DNA from: JAYWAM01 sp043782425
GTDB lineage: Bacteria; Pseudomonadota; Gammaproteobacteria; Burkholderiales; Usitatibacteraceae
Assembly: GCA_043782425.1 (NCBI GenBank)
Contig: JAYWAM010000177.1
Span: 1 to 5,563 of the forward strand
Direction of reading: 5' to 3'
DNA length: 5,563 nucleotides
Shown here: piece after piece, positions 1 to 5,464 of the stretch
Position numbering within the stretch: position 1 is the stretch's first letter
How the letters are laid out: every line of letters begins with the position of its first letter
Notes under the pieces: model-generated
Database searches by the model: none
What the model was told of the DNA's origin: nothing
Seen by the model: only the letters and a program-made list of their open reading frames with translations
Program-made: the position numbers and the translations under genes

Positions 1-13
1 CTATGGGTTTCAT
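1..13 (-). CDS. Start of a downstream gene, cut by the window edge
   Basis: On the minus strand an ATG at 13-11 overlaps the TGA stop of the MarR-type regulator in the classic ATGA arrangement. It opens a frame reading M-K-P before the window ends. An AAAGG ribosome-binding sequence lies at 27-23 (minus strand), about 9 bases before the ATG. This points to translational coupling and a two-gene operon with the regulator. Only four codons are visible, so no function can be proposed. The alternative is that the ATG is a chance overlap. Confidence 0.35.
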
Positions 14-540
14 GATTGTGAACCTTTCTTCGGAACAGGGGAATTGAGCCGTTCATATACAGTGTTTAGTGTTTGCAGTGTATTCTTGAGGTCTTGCTGA
101 GAAAGATTAGTAAGGAGACCGTTAGCCCAAGCCATCTCCAGTGCCATCGCCTCAACAAAGATACTATTACCCAGTTCGGTCAGGGCATAAAGGGGGGAGT
201 GCTGGTGGCGTGGGTTAGGACTTTTCTCGAAGAAGCCGTCCTCCTCCAGCTTATTGAGCTGCTTCTGCGCCCCCTGCCGGGTGATGCCCATCGCTTCGGC
301 GATCTGCGGCGCAGAGAGGGGCTGCCCGGCGAGTGCCACGGCGCCCAGCACTTGCCAGCGGGCACTGGTGAGATTAAGGGGCTCGACCAGTTGGTCGCCT
401 TTCTCTAAAAGGCGGCCATTCACACGGAAGACCGTAAGCATAATGTTGGTCAAGATGACGGCCTTTGAGTTGGGCTCGATTGTCACAGTGGATTCCTTGT
501 ATAACCGGTTGGATTTCGCAGCCGCCCGTTTGAGTGCCAT
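10..540 (-). CDS. MarR-type winged-helix transcriptional regulator
   Basis: A 176-residue DNA-binding regulator of the MarR type, presumably a dimeric cytoplasmic repressor. Residues 1-28 are a basic, variable tail; about 29-55 form the helical lead-in. The winged helix covers about 58-125: W62-Q-V-L-G as first helix, APQIAEAMGITRQGAQKQLN (78-97) as helix-turn-helix with the recognition helix around TRQGAQKQLNKLE, then the wing PNPRHQHSPLYALT (108-121). The remaining C-terminal helices (about 122-165) would serve dimerisation. The ATG at 540-538 is preceded by an AAGG only three bases away, a short spacing, but the next in-frame Met (34) would remove the first helices. The ligand and targets cannot be told from sequence. 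A perfect inverted repeat over its promoter suggests it represses itself. The stop overlaps a following ATG, so it is likely first in an operon. Confidence 0.85.
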   Translation of the reverse strand: MALKRAAAKSNRLYKESTVTIEPNSKAVILTNIMLTVFRVNGRLLEKGDQLVEPLNLTSARWQVLGAVALAGQPLSAPQIAEAMGITRQGAQKQLNKLEEDGFFEKSPNPRHQHSPLYALTELGNSIFVEAMALEMAWANGLLTNLSQQDLKNTLQTLNTVYERLNSPVPKKGSQS

Positions 541-554
541 TCACCTTGCATAAC

Positions 555-588
555 GACAACCAGTTTCCATTAACGGAAACTGGTTGTC
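555..588. promoter_or_regulatory. Perfect inverted repeat, likely operator of the MarR-type regulator
   Basis: The arms GACAACCAGTTTCC (555-568) and GGAAACTGGTTGTC (575-588) are exact reverse complements separated by ATTAAC. The dyad lies 14 bp upstream of the regulator's ATG and overlaps its TTGACA hexamer. Size, symmetry and position fit an operator for a dimeric winged-helix protein, so negative autoregulation is inferred. No T run follows on either strand, which argues against a terminator. Confidence 0.75.
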
Positions 589-590
589 AA
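562..590 (-). promoter_or_regulatory. Likely promoter of the MarR-type regulator
   Basis: Read on the minus strand, a perfect TTGACA (590-585) is followed after 17 bases by GAAACT (567-562), a poor -10 with 3 of 6 consensus bases. A start near 555 would give a leader of about 15 bases. The whole promoter lies within the inverted-repeat operator, so bound repressor would block RNA polymerase. The -35 is convincing; the -10 is weak. Confidence 0.5.
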
Positions 591-598
591 TATTTAAT
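570..598 (+). promoter_or_regulatory. Possible divergent promoter facing the gene-poor region
   Basis: On the plus strand TTAACG (570-575) and TTTAAT (593-598, 5 of 6 to TATAAT) are spaced 17 bases apart and share the operator. MarR-type regulators often control a divergent gene, but here only a mobile element and decayed sequence follow. It may be an orphaned promoter or a chance match in AT-rich DNA. Confidence 0.25.
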
Positions 599-613
599 TT
601 TCCGCTAAGGTCA

Positions 614-624
614 GCCTCAGGGGC
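614..624 (+). repeat. Left copy of presumed 11-bp target-site duplication
   Basis: GCCTCAGGGGC here and ACCTCAGGGGC at 821-831 flank the MITE-like element as direct repeats with 10 of 11 bases identical. Length fits the longer duplications made by IS4-group transposases. A caution is that the motif is itself nearly palindromic, so some of the match could instead be an outward extension of the terminal inverted repeats. Confidence 0.55.
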
Positions 625-654
625 TCATGTCACTCGGTTAAGCGGTTTCTGAAC

Positions 655-694
655 AAAAAACAGTTTGTGATACCTCAAGGAATCACACTTTTTT
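655..694. terminator. AT-rich dyad flanked by A and T runs (possible two-way terminator)
   Basis: TGTGAT (666-671) and ATCACA (682-687) form a 22-bp dyad whose inner CCT/AGG also pairs, so 18 of 22 positions are symmetrical. Six A's (655-660) lie on one side and six T's (689-694) on the other, the layout of a weak bidirectional intrinsic terminator. TGTGA/TCACA recalls a CRP site, but the halves are 12 bases apart rather than 6. Confidence 0.4.
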
Positions 695-709
695 GAAATA
701 GTAAAAGCT

Positions 710-792
710 CGTCATCCCAGCGCAGCTGGGATCCAGTCCTCCCAATAGTCTGATATACGATGGACTGGGTCCCAGCCTGCGCTGGGATGACG
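710..792. repeat. Paired GTCATCCCAGC-type palindromic repeat
   Basis: Left arm 710-739 and right arm 762-792 are inverted copies differing by one substitution and one single-base indel, with a 22-base loop between. The left arm is itself a small hairpin: ATCCCAGC, GCA, GCTGGGAT (714-732) is a perfect 8-bp inverted repeat, and the right arm has an equivalent one. The motif belongs to a broad class of dispersed extragenic repeats starting GTCATCCC or GTCATTCC, related in look to the dRS3 type of Neisseria, and is probably present many times in the host genome. It lies wholly inside the larger inverted-repeat element. Confidence 0.75.
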
Positions 793-801
793 CTTTTTTT
801 T
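710..801 (+). terminator. Long hairpin followed by T8, terminator-like
   Basis: The large stem of the palindromic repeat closes at 792 and is followed after a single C by eight T's (794-801). In the plus direction this is a strong GC-rich hairpin plus U-tract, and it would stop transcription arriving from the regulator side before it reached the helicase remnant and the GST gene. The 22-base loop is longer than usual, though the right arm can also fold locally. Confidence 0.4.
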
Positions 802-820
802 GCTTAACCGAGTGCCATGA

Positions 821-831
821 ACCTCAGGGGC
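821..831 (+). repeat. Right copy of presumed 11-bp target-site duplication
   Basis: ACCTCAGGGGC, matching 614-624 at 10 of 11 positions in direct orientation. It lies immediately outside the right terminal inverted repeat. Confidence 0.55.
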
Positions 832-870
832 CATGTGGGAGTCATTAGAGAATAGGGGTTGCCGTGATAG

Positions 871-1233
871 TGCAGATCTGCTTGGGCCGCCATCGTCGTC
901 ACGGTCACAGAAAATACCAAGCTCGCACTATTCGCAGCACGATGTCTGATTGGTGGATTCGTTTGGCACTACTTCACCTTTGACGCCCTACCACTGCTGA
1001 CGGTCGACTTCGACGAGGCTGACTTTCATGGCCGGATATCGAAGAAGCAGCGGCATCTACTGGTCGGCGAACTCGAAGCCTTGCCACCCGATGCACCTCG
1101 TGCGCTGCTGTCCACCGGCAAGCTCGTCGGCGGGGGCTTCGACCATCCGCCAATCGACACCTTGGTGCTGGCGATGCCGATCTCGTGGAAGGGCACGCTC
1201 GAATTACGATGCTCGCGTGAAGCAGCAGTGTAA
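871..1233 (+). pseudogene. Truncated remnant of a superfamily 2 (DEAD/DEAH) helicase
   Basis: An open frame of about 120 codons without a start codon ends at TAA 1231-1233. Its middle reads like the second RecA domain of an SF2 helicase: T-V-T-E-N-T-K (about 901-921) at the position of the usual L-T-E-R-T strand, FHGRISKKQRHLL (about 1027-1065), LEALPPDAPRALLSTGKLVG (about 1075-1134), then GGFDHPPIDTLVLAMPISWK (about 1132-1191), which is motif V. The family normally continues G-T-L-Q-Q-Y-x-G-R-L-H-R (motif VI); here homology stops at G-T-L (about 1200) and ends with unrelated residues E-L-R-C-S. The first RecA domain with Walker A and B, motif VI and any start are missing, and the stretch before about 1020 fits poorly. 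It is therefore a dead fragment. Such helicases occur in restriction-like and TOTE-type conflict systems. Confidence 0.7.
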
Positions 1234-1278
1234 TATTGCTTTTCTTGAAACCAGAATATCAACAGCAAGGAGCGCCAC

Positions 1279-1983
1279 ATGATTGATCTCTATTACTGGA
1301 CCACGCCCAACGGCCACAAGATCACACTGTTTCTGGAGGAGGCGAGCATGCCTTACACCATCAAGCCGGTTCACATCGGCAAGGGCGAGCAATTCGAAGC
1401 GGAGTTTCTGCGGATTTCTCCTAACAACCGCATACCGGCCATAGTCGATCACGCGCCCGCCGAGGGGGGGAAAGCTATTTCAGTATTCGAGTCTGGCGCG
1501 ATTCTGCTTTATCTGGCCGGCAAGAGCGGCAAATTCATTCCCAAAGACTTGCGCGCACAGGTGGAGTGTATCGAGTGGCTGTTCTGGCAGATGAGCGGCT
1601 TGGGGCCGATGGCCGGGCAGAATCATCACTTCGCCAACTATGCGCCGCAGAAGATTCCCTACGCCATCGAGCGCTACGAAAAAGAAACCTCGCGCCTCTA
1701 CGCGGTGCTCAACAAACGTGTGTCGGGGCGTGATTTTATTTGCGGCGCGCAATACACCATTGCCGACATGGCTTGTTATCCGTGGATTCTTCCTGACCGC
1801 CAGGGGCAGAATATGGCGGACTTTCCCGCTCTGGCGCGCTGGCATGCGGCGATCAAGGCGCGTCCCGCGACGACGCGCGCCTACGCGCGCGCCAAGGAAG
1901 TCAACCCGGTGCAAACCTCCACCATCACGGAAGAGTCGCGCAAAGTGCTGTTCGGGCAGGATAAGAGTTCTGTTAGGTCTTAG
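1279..1983 (+). CDS. yfcG: YfcG/Ure2-like glutathione S-transferase (disulfide-bond oxidoreductase)
   Basis: A 234-residue cytosolic GST of the Nu/YfcG type, known in E. coli for glutathione-dependent disulfide reductase and peroxidase activity rather than classical conjugation. The thioredoxin-like domain (about 1-85) starts YYWTTPNGHKITLFLEE; T9 and N11 match the residues that contact glutathione in YfcG in place of a catalytic Tyr, Ser or Cys. SPNNRIPAIVD (47-57) carries the cis-Pro at 53, and F70-E-S-G binds the glutathione glutamyl group. The helical domain (about 95-205) has LFWQMSGLGPMAGQNHHF (101-118) and the N-capping box YTIADMACYPW (159-169). The C-terminal T-E-E-S-R-K-V-L-F-G-Q tail is common in relatives and makes it somewhat longer than the E. 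coli protein. AAGGAG (1267-1272), six bases before the ATG, supports the start. No convincing promoter was found; upstream lies a helicase remnant. Its stop overlaps that of the convergent gene. Confidence 0.93.
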   Translation: MIDLYYWTTPNGHKITLFLEEASMPYTIKPVHIGKGEQFEAEFLRISPNNRIPAIVDHAPAEGGKAISVFESGAILLYLAGKSGKFIPKDLRAQVECIEWLFWQMSGLGPMAGQNHHFANYAPQKIPYAIERYEKETSRLYAVLNKRVSGRDFICGAQYTIADMACYPWILPDRQGQNMADFPALARWHAAIKARPATTRAYARAKEVNPVQTSTITEESRKVLFGQDKSSVRS

Positions 1984-2354
1984 TACCCGCTGCTCGGGCC
2001 GGTGCCGCCGGAAACAGGTTTGGCGCCATCGGGCTTGTCTTCGTTGCCTGCCGCCTTGTTGAGTTCGGTGATGTGGTCGTTATACTCCTTGATCGCGCTG
2101 GCGTAGGCTGCATGCGCTGCCTTGCTGATGATTTCCTGCTCGCCAGAAAATTTTTGGATACAGGTTTTATAGGTATCCAGGCTGCGCATGAAGGAACGGC
2201 GTTGCATTTCCGACATGTGATTGCCCGGATACTCGGGCTTAATGCAGTTATGCGTAGGCGGGGTGGCAGACGGAGCGGGGGCGGGTGCGGGCTGCTGCGC
2301 AAAAGCTGTGACGGCAAATGTGGCAAATAGTGCGGTGAAAATTTTCCGGGTCAT
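1980..2354 (-). CDS. Small exported protein with two cysteines, function unknown
   Basis: A 124-residue protein with a typical Sec signal peptide: basic M-T-R-K, hydrophobic core to about 16, and A-F-A | Q-Q as likely signal peptidase I site after residue 19. A Pro/Ala-rich linker follows (21-33). The conserved-looking core has C37-x-x-P-x-Y-P-G (37-44) and, after a helix rich in charged residues, Y62-K-T-C65-I, then another helix to about 101. The tail is Gly/Ser/Pro-rich. The two cysteines could form a disulfide in the periplasm. I recall similar uncharacterised small proteins with the C-x-x-P-x-[YW]-P-G pattern in betaproteobacteria, but know no function. An AAGGAG (2365-2360 on the minus strand) five bases before the ATG supports the start. 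It lies just beyond the dxs terminator, so it may depend on read-through or on a promoter near the dxs end. Confidence 0.85.
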   Translation of the reverse strand: MTRKIFTALFATFAVTAFAQQPAPAPAPSATPPTHNCIKPEYPGNHMSEMQRRSFMRSLDTYKTCIQKFSGEQEIISKAAHAAYASAIKEYNDHITELNKAAGNEDKPDGAKPVSGGTGPSSGY

Positions 2355-2376
2355 AAATACTCCTTATTACGTGCAT

Positions 2377-2408
2377 AAAAAAACGCTGCGGCGCTATCAG
2401 ACCGCAGC
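2377..2408 (-). terminator. Intrinsic terminator of the xseB-ispA-dxs operon
   Basis: On the minus strand GCTGCGG (2408-2402) pairs with CCGCAGC (2391-2385) across a 10-base loop, and after one base come seven T's (2383-2377). The dxs TGA (2399-2397) sits in the loop, so the stem begins inside the last dxs codons. Only about 22 bases separate the T run from the next gene's ATG. Confidence 0.75.
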
Positions 2409-4286
2409 CTTGTGTTGCGCTTGGTACTGCAAAAGCCAGGTGCGCACGCTGCGCATGATGCCCTCCTTGTTGAGACCGCAGTCGGCCAGAAGGACGGCAG
2501 GATCGCCGTGTTCGACAAAGCTATCTGGCAGGCCCAACTGCAATACCGGGATATTGAGGCGCTGCGCCTGGAGCGATTCCAGCACTGCGCTGCCTGCGCC
2601 GCCCATGATGACGTTTTCTTCGATGGTGACCAGATAATCGTGCGTGGTGGCGAGCTTGAAAACCAGCTCATCGTCGAGCGGTTTTACAAAGCGCATGTTG
2701 GCCACGCTGGCGTTGATTTCCTCGGCGGCTTCGAGCGCGGGCTTGAGCATGGCGCCAAATGCCAGCAACGCAACACGCTGCGTCTTGCCTGAACTTTCGC
2801 GGCGCATCTCGCCTTTGCCGAGCGGCAGCGCCGTCATTTCCTGGCGGATCTCGACGCCCGCACCGGCGCCGCGCGGGTAGCGCACGGCGCTGGGTGAATC
2901 GAGCGTGAAAGCGGTATAGAGCATCTGGCGGCATTCGTTTTCATCGCTGGCCGCCATGACTGTCATGTTGGGAATGCAGCGCAGGAACGCCATATCGAAC
3001 GCGCCGTGGTGCGTCGGCCCATCGGCGCCCACCAGCCCGCCGCGGTCGAGGGCGAACACCACCGGCAGATTTTGCAAGGCGACATCGTGGATTAGTTGAT
3101 CGTAGGCGCGTTGCAGAAAAGTCGAGTAAATGGCGACCACGGGTTTTAAGCCGTCGCACGCCATGCCGGCGGCGAAAGTCACCGCGTGCTGCTCGGCGAT
3201 GGCGACATCGAAATAGCGCTCGGGAAACTGCTGGGAAAATTTCACCATCCCCGAGCCTTCGCGCATCGCGGGCGTGATGCCGATGAGACGTTTGTCGGCG
3301 CGCGCCATGTCGCATAGCCAGTCGCCAAAAACTTGCGTATAGGTGGGCTTTGCAGGCGGCTTGGGGATGTATCCGATGTTGGGATCGAACTTGCCGGGCC
3401 CGTGATAATTGATCGGGTCTTCCTCGGCAAGCTTGTAGCCGCGGCCTTTTTTGGTGGCGATGTGCAGAAACTGCGGGCCTTCAAGATGCTTCACGTTGTT
3501 CAACGTGTCGATCAGCACGTCGATGTTGTGTCCGTCAATCGGGCCGGTGTAGTTGAAGCCAAATTCTTCGAACAACGTGGAAGGCGTCAGCATGCCCTTG
3601 GCGTGCTCTTCAAAACGCCGCGCGAATTCCTTCATGGGCGGGGCGACACTCAATACTTTTTCCGCAGTCTTTTTGGTCGCGGCATAGAAGCGGCCTGACA
3701 TCAATTTGGCGAGGTAATTATTGAGCGCGCCGACGTTTTCTGAAATCGACATGTCGTTGTCGTTGAGAATGACAATAACGTTGGCCTCATTGATCTTGGC
3801 GTTATTAAGCGCCTCGAAAGCCATGCCCGCTGTCATTGCGCCGTCGCCGATAATGGCGACCACTTTGCGGTCGAGTCCGGCCTGCTTGGCGGCGATGGCC
3901 ATGCCGAGCGCGGCGGAAATCGAGGTCGAGGAATGTGCCGTGCCGAAGGTGTCATACACCGATTCTTCGCGTCGCGGGAAACCGGCGATGCCGCCTTTCT
4001 GGCGCAGCCTGGGCATGCCGTCGCGCCGTCCGGTGAGAATTTTGTGGCCGTAGGTTTGGTGGCCCACGTCCCAGATGAGGCGGTCATCGGGGGTGTTGAA
4101 CACGTAATGCAGCGCGATAGTGAGCTCCACCGTGCCGAGATTTGAGGAAAAGTGTCCGCCGGTCGAGGCCACGGACTGCACGATAAACTCGCGTAGCTCG
4201 GTCGCCAACTGTAACAATTGTCTGCGCTCAAGCTTGCGCAGCGCTGCCGGGTCGTTGATGCTATCTAAAAGCGGAAATGCGGTCAT
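2397..4286 (-). CDS. dxs: 1-deoxy-D-xylulose-5-phosphate synthase
   Basis: Dxs condenses pyruvate and glyceraldehyde 3-phosphate, with loss of CO2, to 1-deoxy-D-xylulose 5-phosphate, the first step of the MEP isoprenoid pathway and a precursor for thiamine and pyridoxal phosphate. It is a cytosolic thiamine-diphosphate and Mg2+ enzyme. At 629 residues it is full length (E. coli 620). In order: GGHFSSNLGTVELT with His45 (E. coli His49); DVGHQTYGHK (73-82); cofactor-binding GDGAMTAG (147-154) with D148 and N177 as Mg ligands; FNYTGPIDGHN (244-254); the pyrimidine domain AEQHAVTFAAG with catalytic Glu365; R393; DRGGLVGADGPTHHG (414-428) with D422 and H426; RYPRG (469-473); and the C-terminal transketolase domain to EEN...GGAGSAVLE. 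No key residue is missing. The ATG is 13 bp after the ispA stop and has only a weak AGG, so translational coupling is likely. Confidence 0.98.
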   Translation of the reverse strand: MTAFPLLDSINDPAALRKLERRQLLQLATELREFIVQSVASTGGHFSSNLGTVELTIALHYVFNTPDDRLIWDVGHQTYGHKILTGRRDGMPRLRQKGGIAGFPRREESVYDTFGTAHSSTSISAALGMAIAAKQAGLDRKVVAIIGDGAMTAGMAFEALNNAKINEANVIVILNDNDMSISENVGALNNYLAKLMSGRFYAATKKTAEKVLSVAPPMKEFARRFEEHAKGMLTPSTLFEEFGFNYTGPIDGHNIDVLIDTLNNVKHLEGPQFLHIATKKGRGYKLAEEDPINYHGPGKFDPNIGYIPKPPAKPTYTQVFGDWLCDMARADKRLIGITPAMREGSGMVKFSQQFPERYFDVAIAEQHAVTFAAGMACDGLKPVVAIYSTFLQRAYDQLIHDVALQNLPVVFALDRGGLVGADGPTHHGAFDMAFLRCIPNMTVMAASDENECRQMLYTAFTLDSPSAVRYPRGAGAGVEIRQEMTALPLGKGEMRRESSGKTQRVALLAFGAMLKPALEAAEEINASVANMRFVKPLDDELVFKLATTHDYLVTIEENVIMGGAGSAVLESLQAQRLNIPVLQLGLPDSFVEHGDPAVLLADCGLNKEGIMRSVRTWLLQYQAQHKAAV

Positions 4287-4299
4287 GTGGATGCGTTGC

Positions 4300-5211
4300 C
4301 TAATTGGTTCTTTGTACGATGAACTGCGCCAACTCTCTCAGCCGGTCAGCGCGTCGATCATATACTTCTAGTGCGGTCTGTGCATCAGCGAGCAACTCTG
4401 CCGAAAATCTTCTGGCTGAGGCCAAGCCCATCAGGCTCACATAAGTGGGTTTGCCGTTTTGTCGGTCCTTGCCAGCCGTTTTGCCCAAGGCTTCAGTGCT
4501 GGCTTCCTCGTCCAGAATATCATCGACCACCTGAAACGCCAATCCGACGCACTTGGCGTAGCGGTCCAACGCTTCATTTTCCAGCGTGCTCAACGCCTCA
4601 CCGCAACTGGCGCCCATCAATACGGCGGCGCGGATTAAAGCGCCGGTCTTGAGGATGTGCATATACTCCAGTTCAGGCAGAGAAATCGCTTTGCCGACGT
4701 TAGCCAGATCAAGCGCCTGCCCGCCCGCCATGCCGCGTGAGCCGCAGGCGTGCGTGAAAGTCTCGACCATCTTTAGCTGAAGGTCCGCCGAATCACATAG
4801 TTTGTATTCGCTTACTGCCTGAAAAGCCAAGGCCTGTAGGGCATCTCCCGCGAGCAAGGCGGTGGCCTCGTCAAATTCGACATGGCACGTAGGTTTGCCG
4901 CGCCTGAGCACATCATCGTCCATGCACGGCAGGTCATCGTGGATGAGCGAATAGGCGTGGATCATTTCTACCGCGGCGCCGACCACTTTCAGCCGTTCAG
5001 GGTCAGCATGGGATACCTGTCCTGCGGCAAACGCCAGCATGGCTCTGACACGCTTTCCCGCGCCTAGCGTGGCATAGCGCATGGCCTCATGCAGGCGCGT
5101 GGGCGGCACGCTGTTTTGCGGCAAAAGAGTCCCCAGGCTATCTTCCATGACGCTGGCGATGTGGCGCGCCCAGTCTCCGAAGGGGATGGAACTAGGATTT
5201 GTCACCGGCAA
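4300..5211 (-). CDS. ispA: Farnesyl diphosphate synthase (short-chain polyprenyl synthase)
   Basis: IspA adds two isopentenyl diphosphates to dimethylallyl diphosphate to give farnesyl diphosphate (C15), the branch point to quinone side chains and undecaprenyl phosphate. The all-helical fold has GAGKRVRAML (51-60) for substrate phosphate, the first Asp-rich motif DDLPCMDDD (92-100) followed by LRRGKPT, KTGALIRA (188-195), the second Asp-rich motif VVDDILD (228-234), and GKDRQNGKPTY (247-257). Tyr87 five residues before the first motif, plus the two-residue insertion in it, marks the bacterial FPP-synthase type. Length of about 300 matches E. coli IspA. The frame given starts at TTG 5211-5209; a GTG two codons on (5205-5203) is an equally good or better start and would give 301 residues. 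No clear ribosome-binding site decides. Either start overlaps the xseB end, by 20 or 14 bp, indicating coupled translation. Confidence 0.96.
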   Translation of the reverse strand: MPVTNPSSIPFGDWARHIASVMEDSLGTLLPQNSVPPTRLHEAMRYATLGAGKRVRAMLAFAAGQVSHADPERLKVVGAAVEMIHAYSLIHDDLPCMDDDVLRRGKPTCHVEFDEATALLAGDALQALAFQAVSEYKLCDSADLQLKMVETFTHACGSRGMAGGQALDLANVGKAISLPELEYMHILKTGALIRAAVLMGASCGEALSTLENEALDRYAKCVGLAFQVVDDILDEEASTEALGKTAGKDRQNGKPTYVSLMGLASARRFSAELLADAQTALEVYDRRADRLRELAQFIVQRTN

Positions 5212-5425
5212 AATCTTTCAGCTCGCCTTCCTCAAGAACGCGGATGCGTTGCTGCGCATCGCCCAGAACACGCTCGCAGAATTTCAACAGCACAAAGCCG
5301 CGTTGATAAGCGGAAAGCGATTCTTCAAGCGGCAACTGGCCATCTTCCATGCGCGCTACGATAGTTTCAAGCTCGGCCATAGCGGCCTCGAAATTTTTTG
5401 GTTCTGTTTTGGATTTATCGGACAT
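5192..5425 (-). CDS. xseB: Exodeoxyribonuclease VII small subunit
   Basis: XseB is the small subunit of exonuclease VII, which with the large subunit XseA (not in this window) degrades single-stranded DNA from both ends to oligonucleotides in repair. The 77-residue protein has the family pattern: a variable charged start (1-10), FEAAMAELETIVARMEDG (12-29), LPLEESLSAYQRG (31-43), then C50 and a long helix A-Q-Q-R-I-R-V-L (57-64), the two antiparallel helices expected of this family. Length is typical (E. coli 80). The ATG at 5425-5423 has a GGCGGTG sequence about seven bases upstream as the likely ribosome-binding site. It is the first gene of the xseB-ispA-dxs unit, and its end overlaps the ispA start. 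The same gene order is common in proteobacteria. Confidence 0.95.
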   Translation of the reverse strand: MSDKSKTEPKNFEAAMAELETIVARMEDGQLPLEESLSAYQRGFVLLKFCERVLGDAQQRIRVLEEGELKDFAGDKS

Positions 5426-5464
5426 AGGGGAACACCGCCGGTATTCGGCAAGGGAAAACTACGA

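Larger units (their letters stand above)
625..820. mobile_element. MITE-like element with 19-bp terminal inverted repeats
   Basis: A 196-bp non-coding element. The left end TCATGTCACTCGGTTAAGC (625-643) and right end GCTTAACCGAGTGCCATGA (802-820) are inverted repeats with one mismatch in 19. They are flanked by an 11-bp near-identical direct repeat. From memory the ends resemble those of IS4 (TAATGCCGATCAGTTAAG), with about 13 of 18 positions matching and a shared GTTAAG inner block; the duplication length also agrees. No open frame for a transposase exists inside, so it would move only with help from a related full-length element. The interior holds two palindromes, each followed by a T run. 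It sits 36 bp from the regulator's operator and may have separated that operator from a former divergent target. Confidence 0.65.

Noticed and set aside
666..687. Possible CRP site (TGTGA...TCACA)
   Set aside because: The half-sites are separated by 12 bases instead of 6, and no promoter lies in a suitable position. The flanking A and T runs suggest a terminator-like hairpin instead.
833..949. Plus-strand frame of 38 codons starting at ATG 833, next to the right end of the mobile element
   Set aside because: It has no ribosome-binding sequence and a low-complexity Ser/Pro-rich product, and it overlaps the helicase remnant in another frame.
1229..1236. TAATAT before the GST gene as a -10 box
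   Set aside because: It matches only 4 of 6 consensus bases, and the sequence 17 bases upstream (GATGCT) is not a -35. It is too weak to list as a promoter.
1026..1282. Open frames of 84 codons on both strands across the helicase remnant
   Set aside because: Neither product resembles a protein family, whereas the start-less frame between them gives clear helicase motifs. They are shadows of that decayed coding sequence.
1480..1914. Long minus-strand open frame antisense to the GST gene
   Set aside because: Its product has no recognisable domain and mirrors the codon pattern of the well-supported GST. Similar shadow frames lie opposite and within dxs and ispA.
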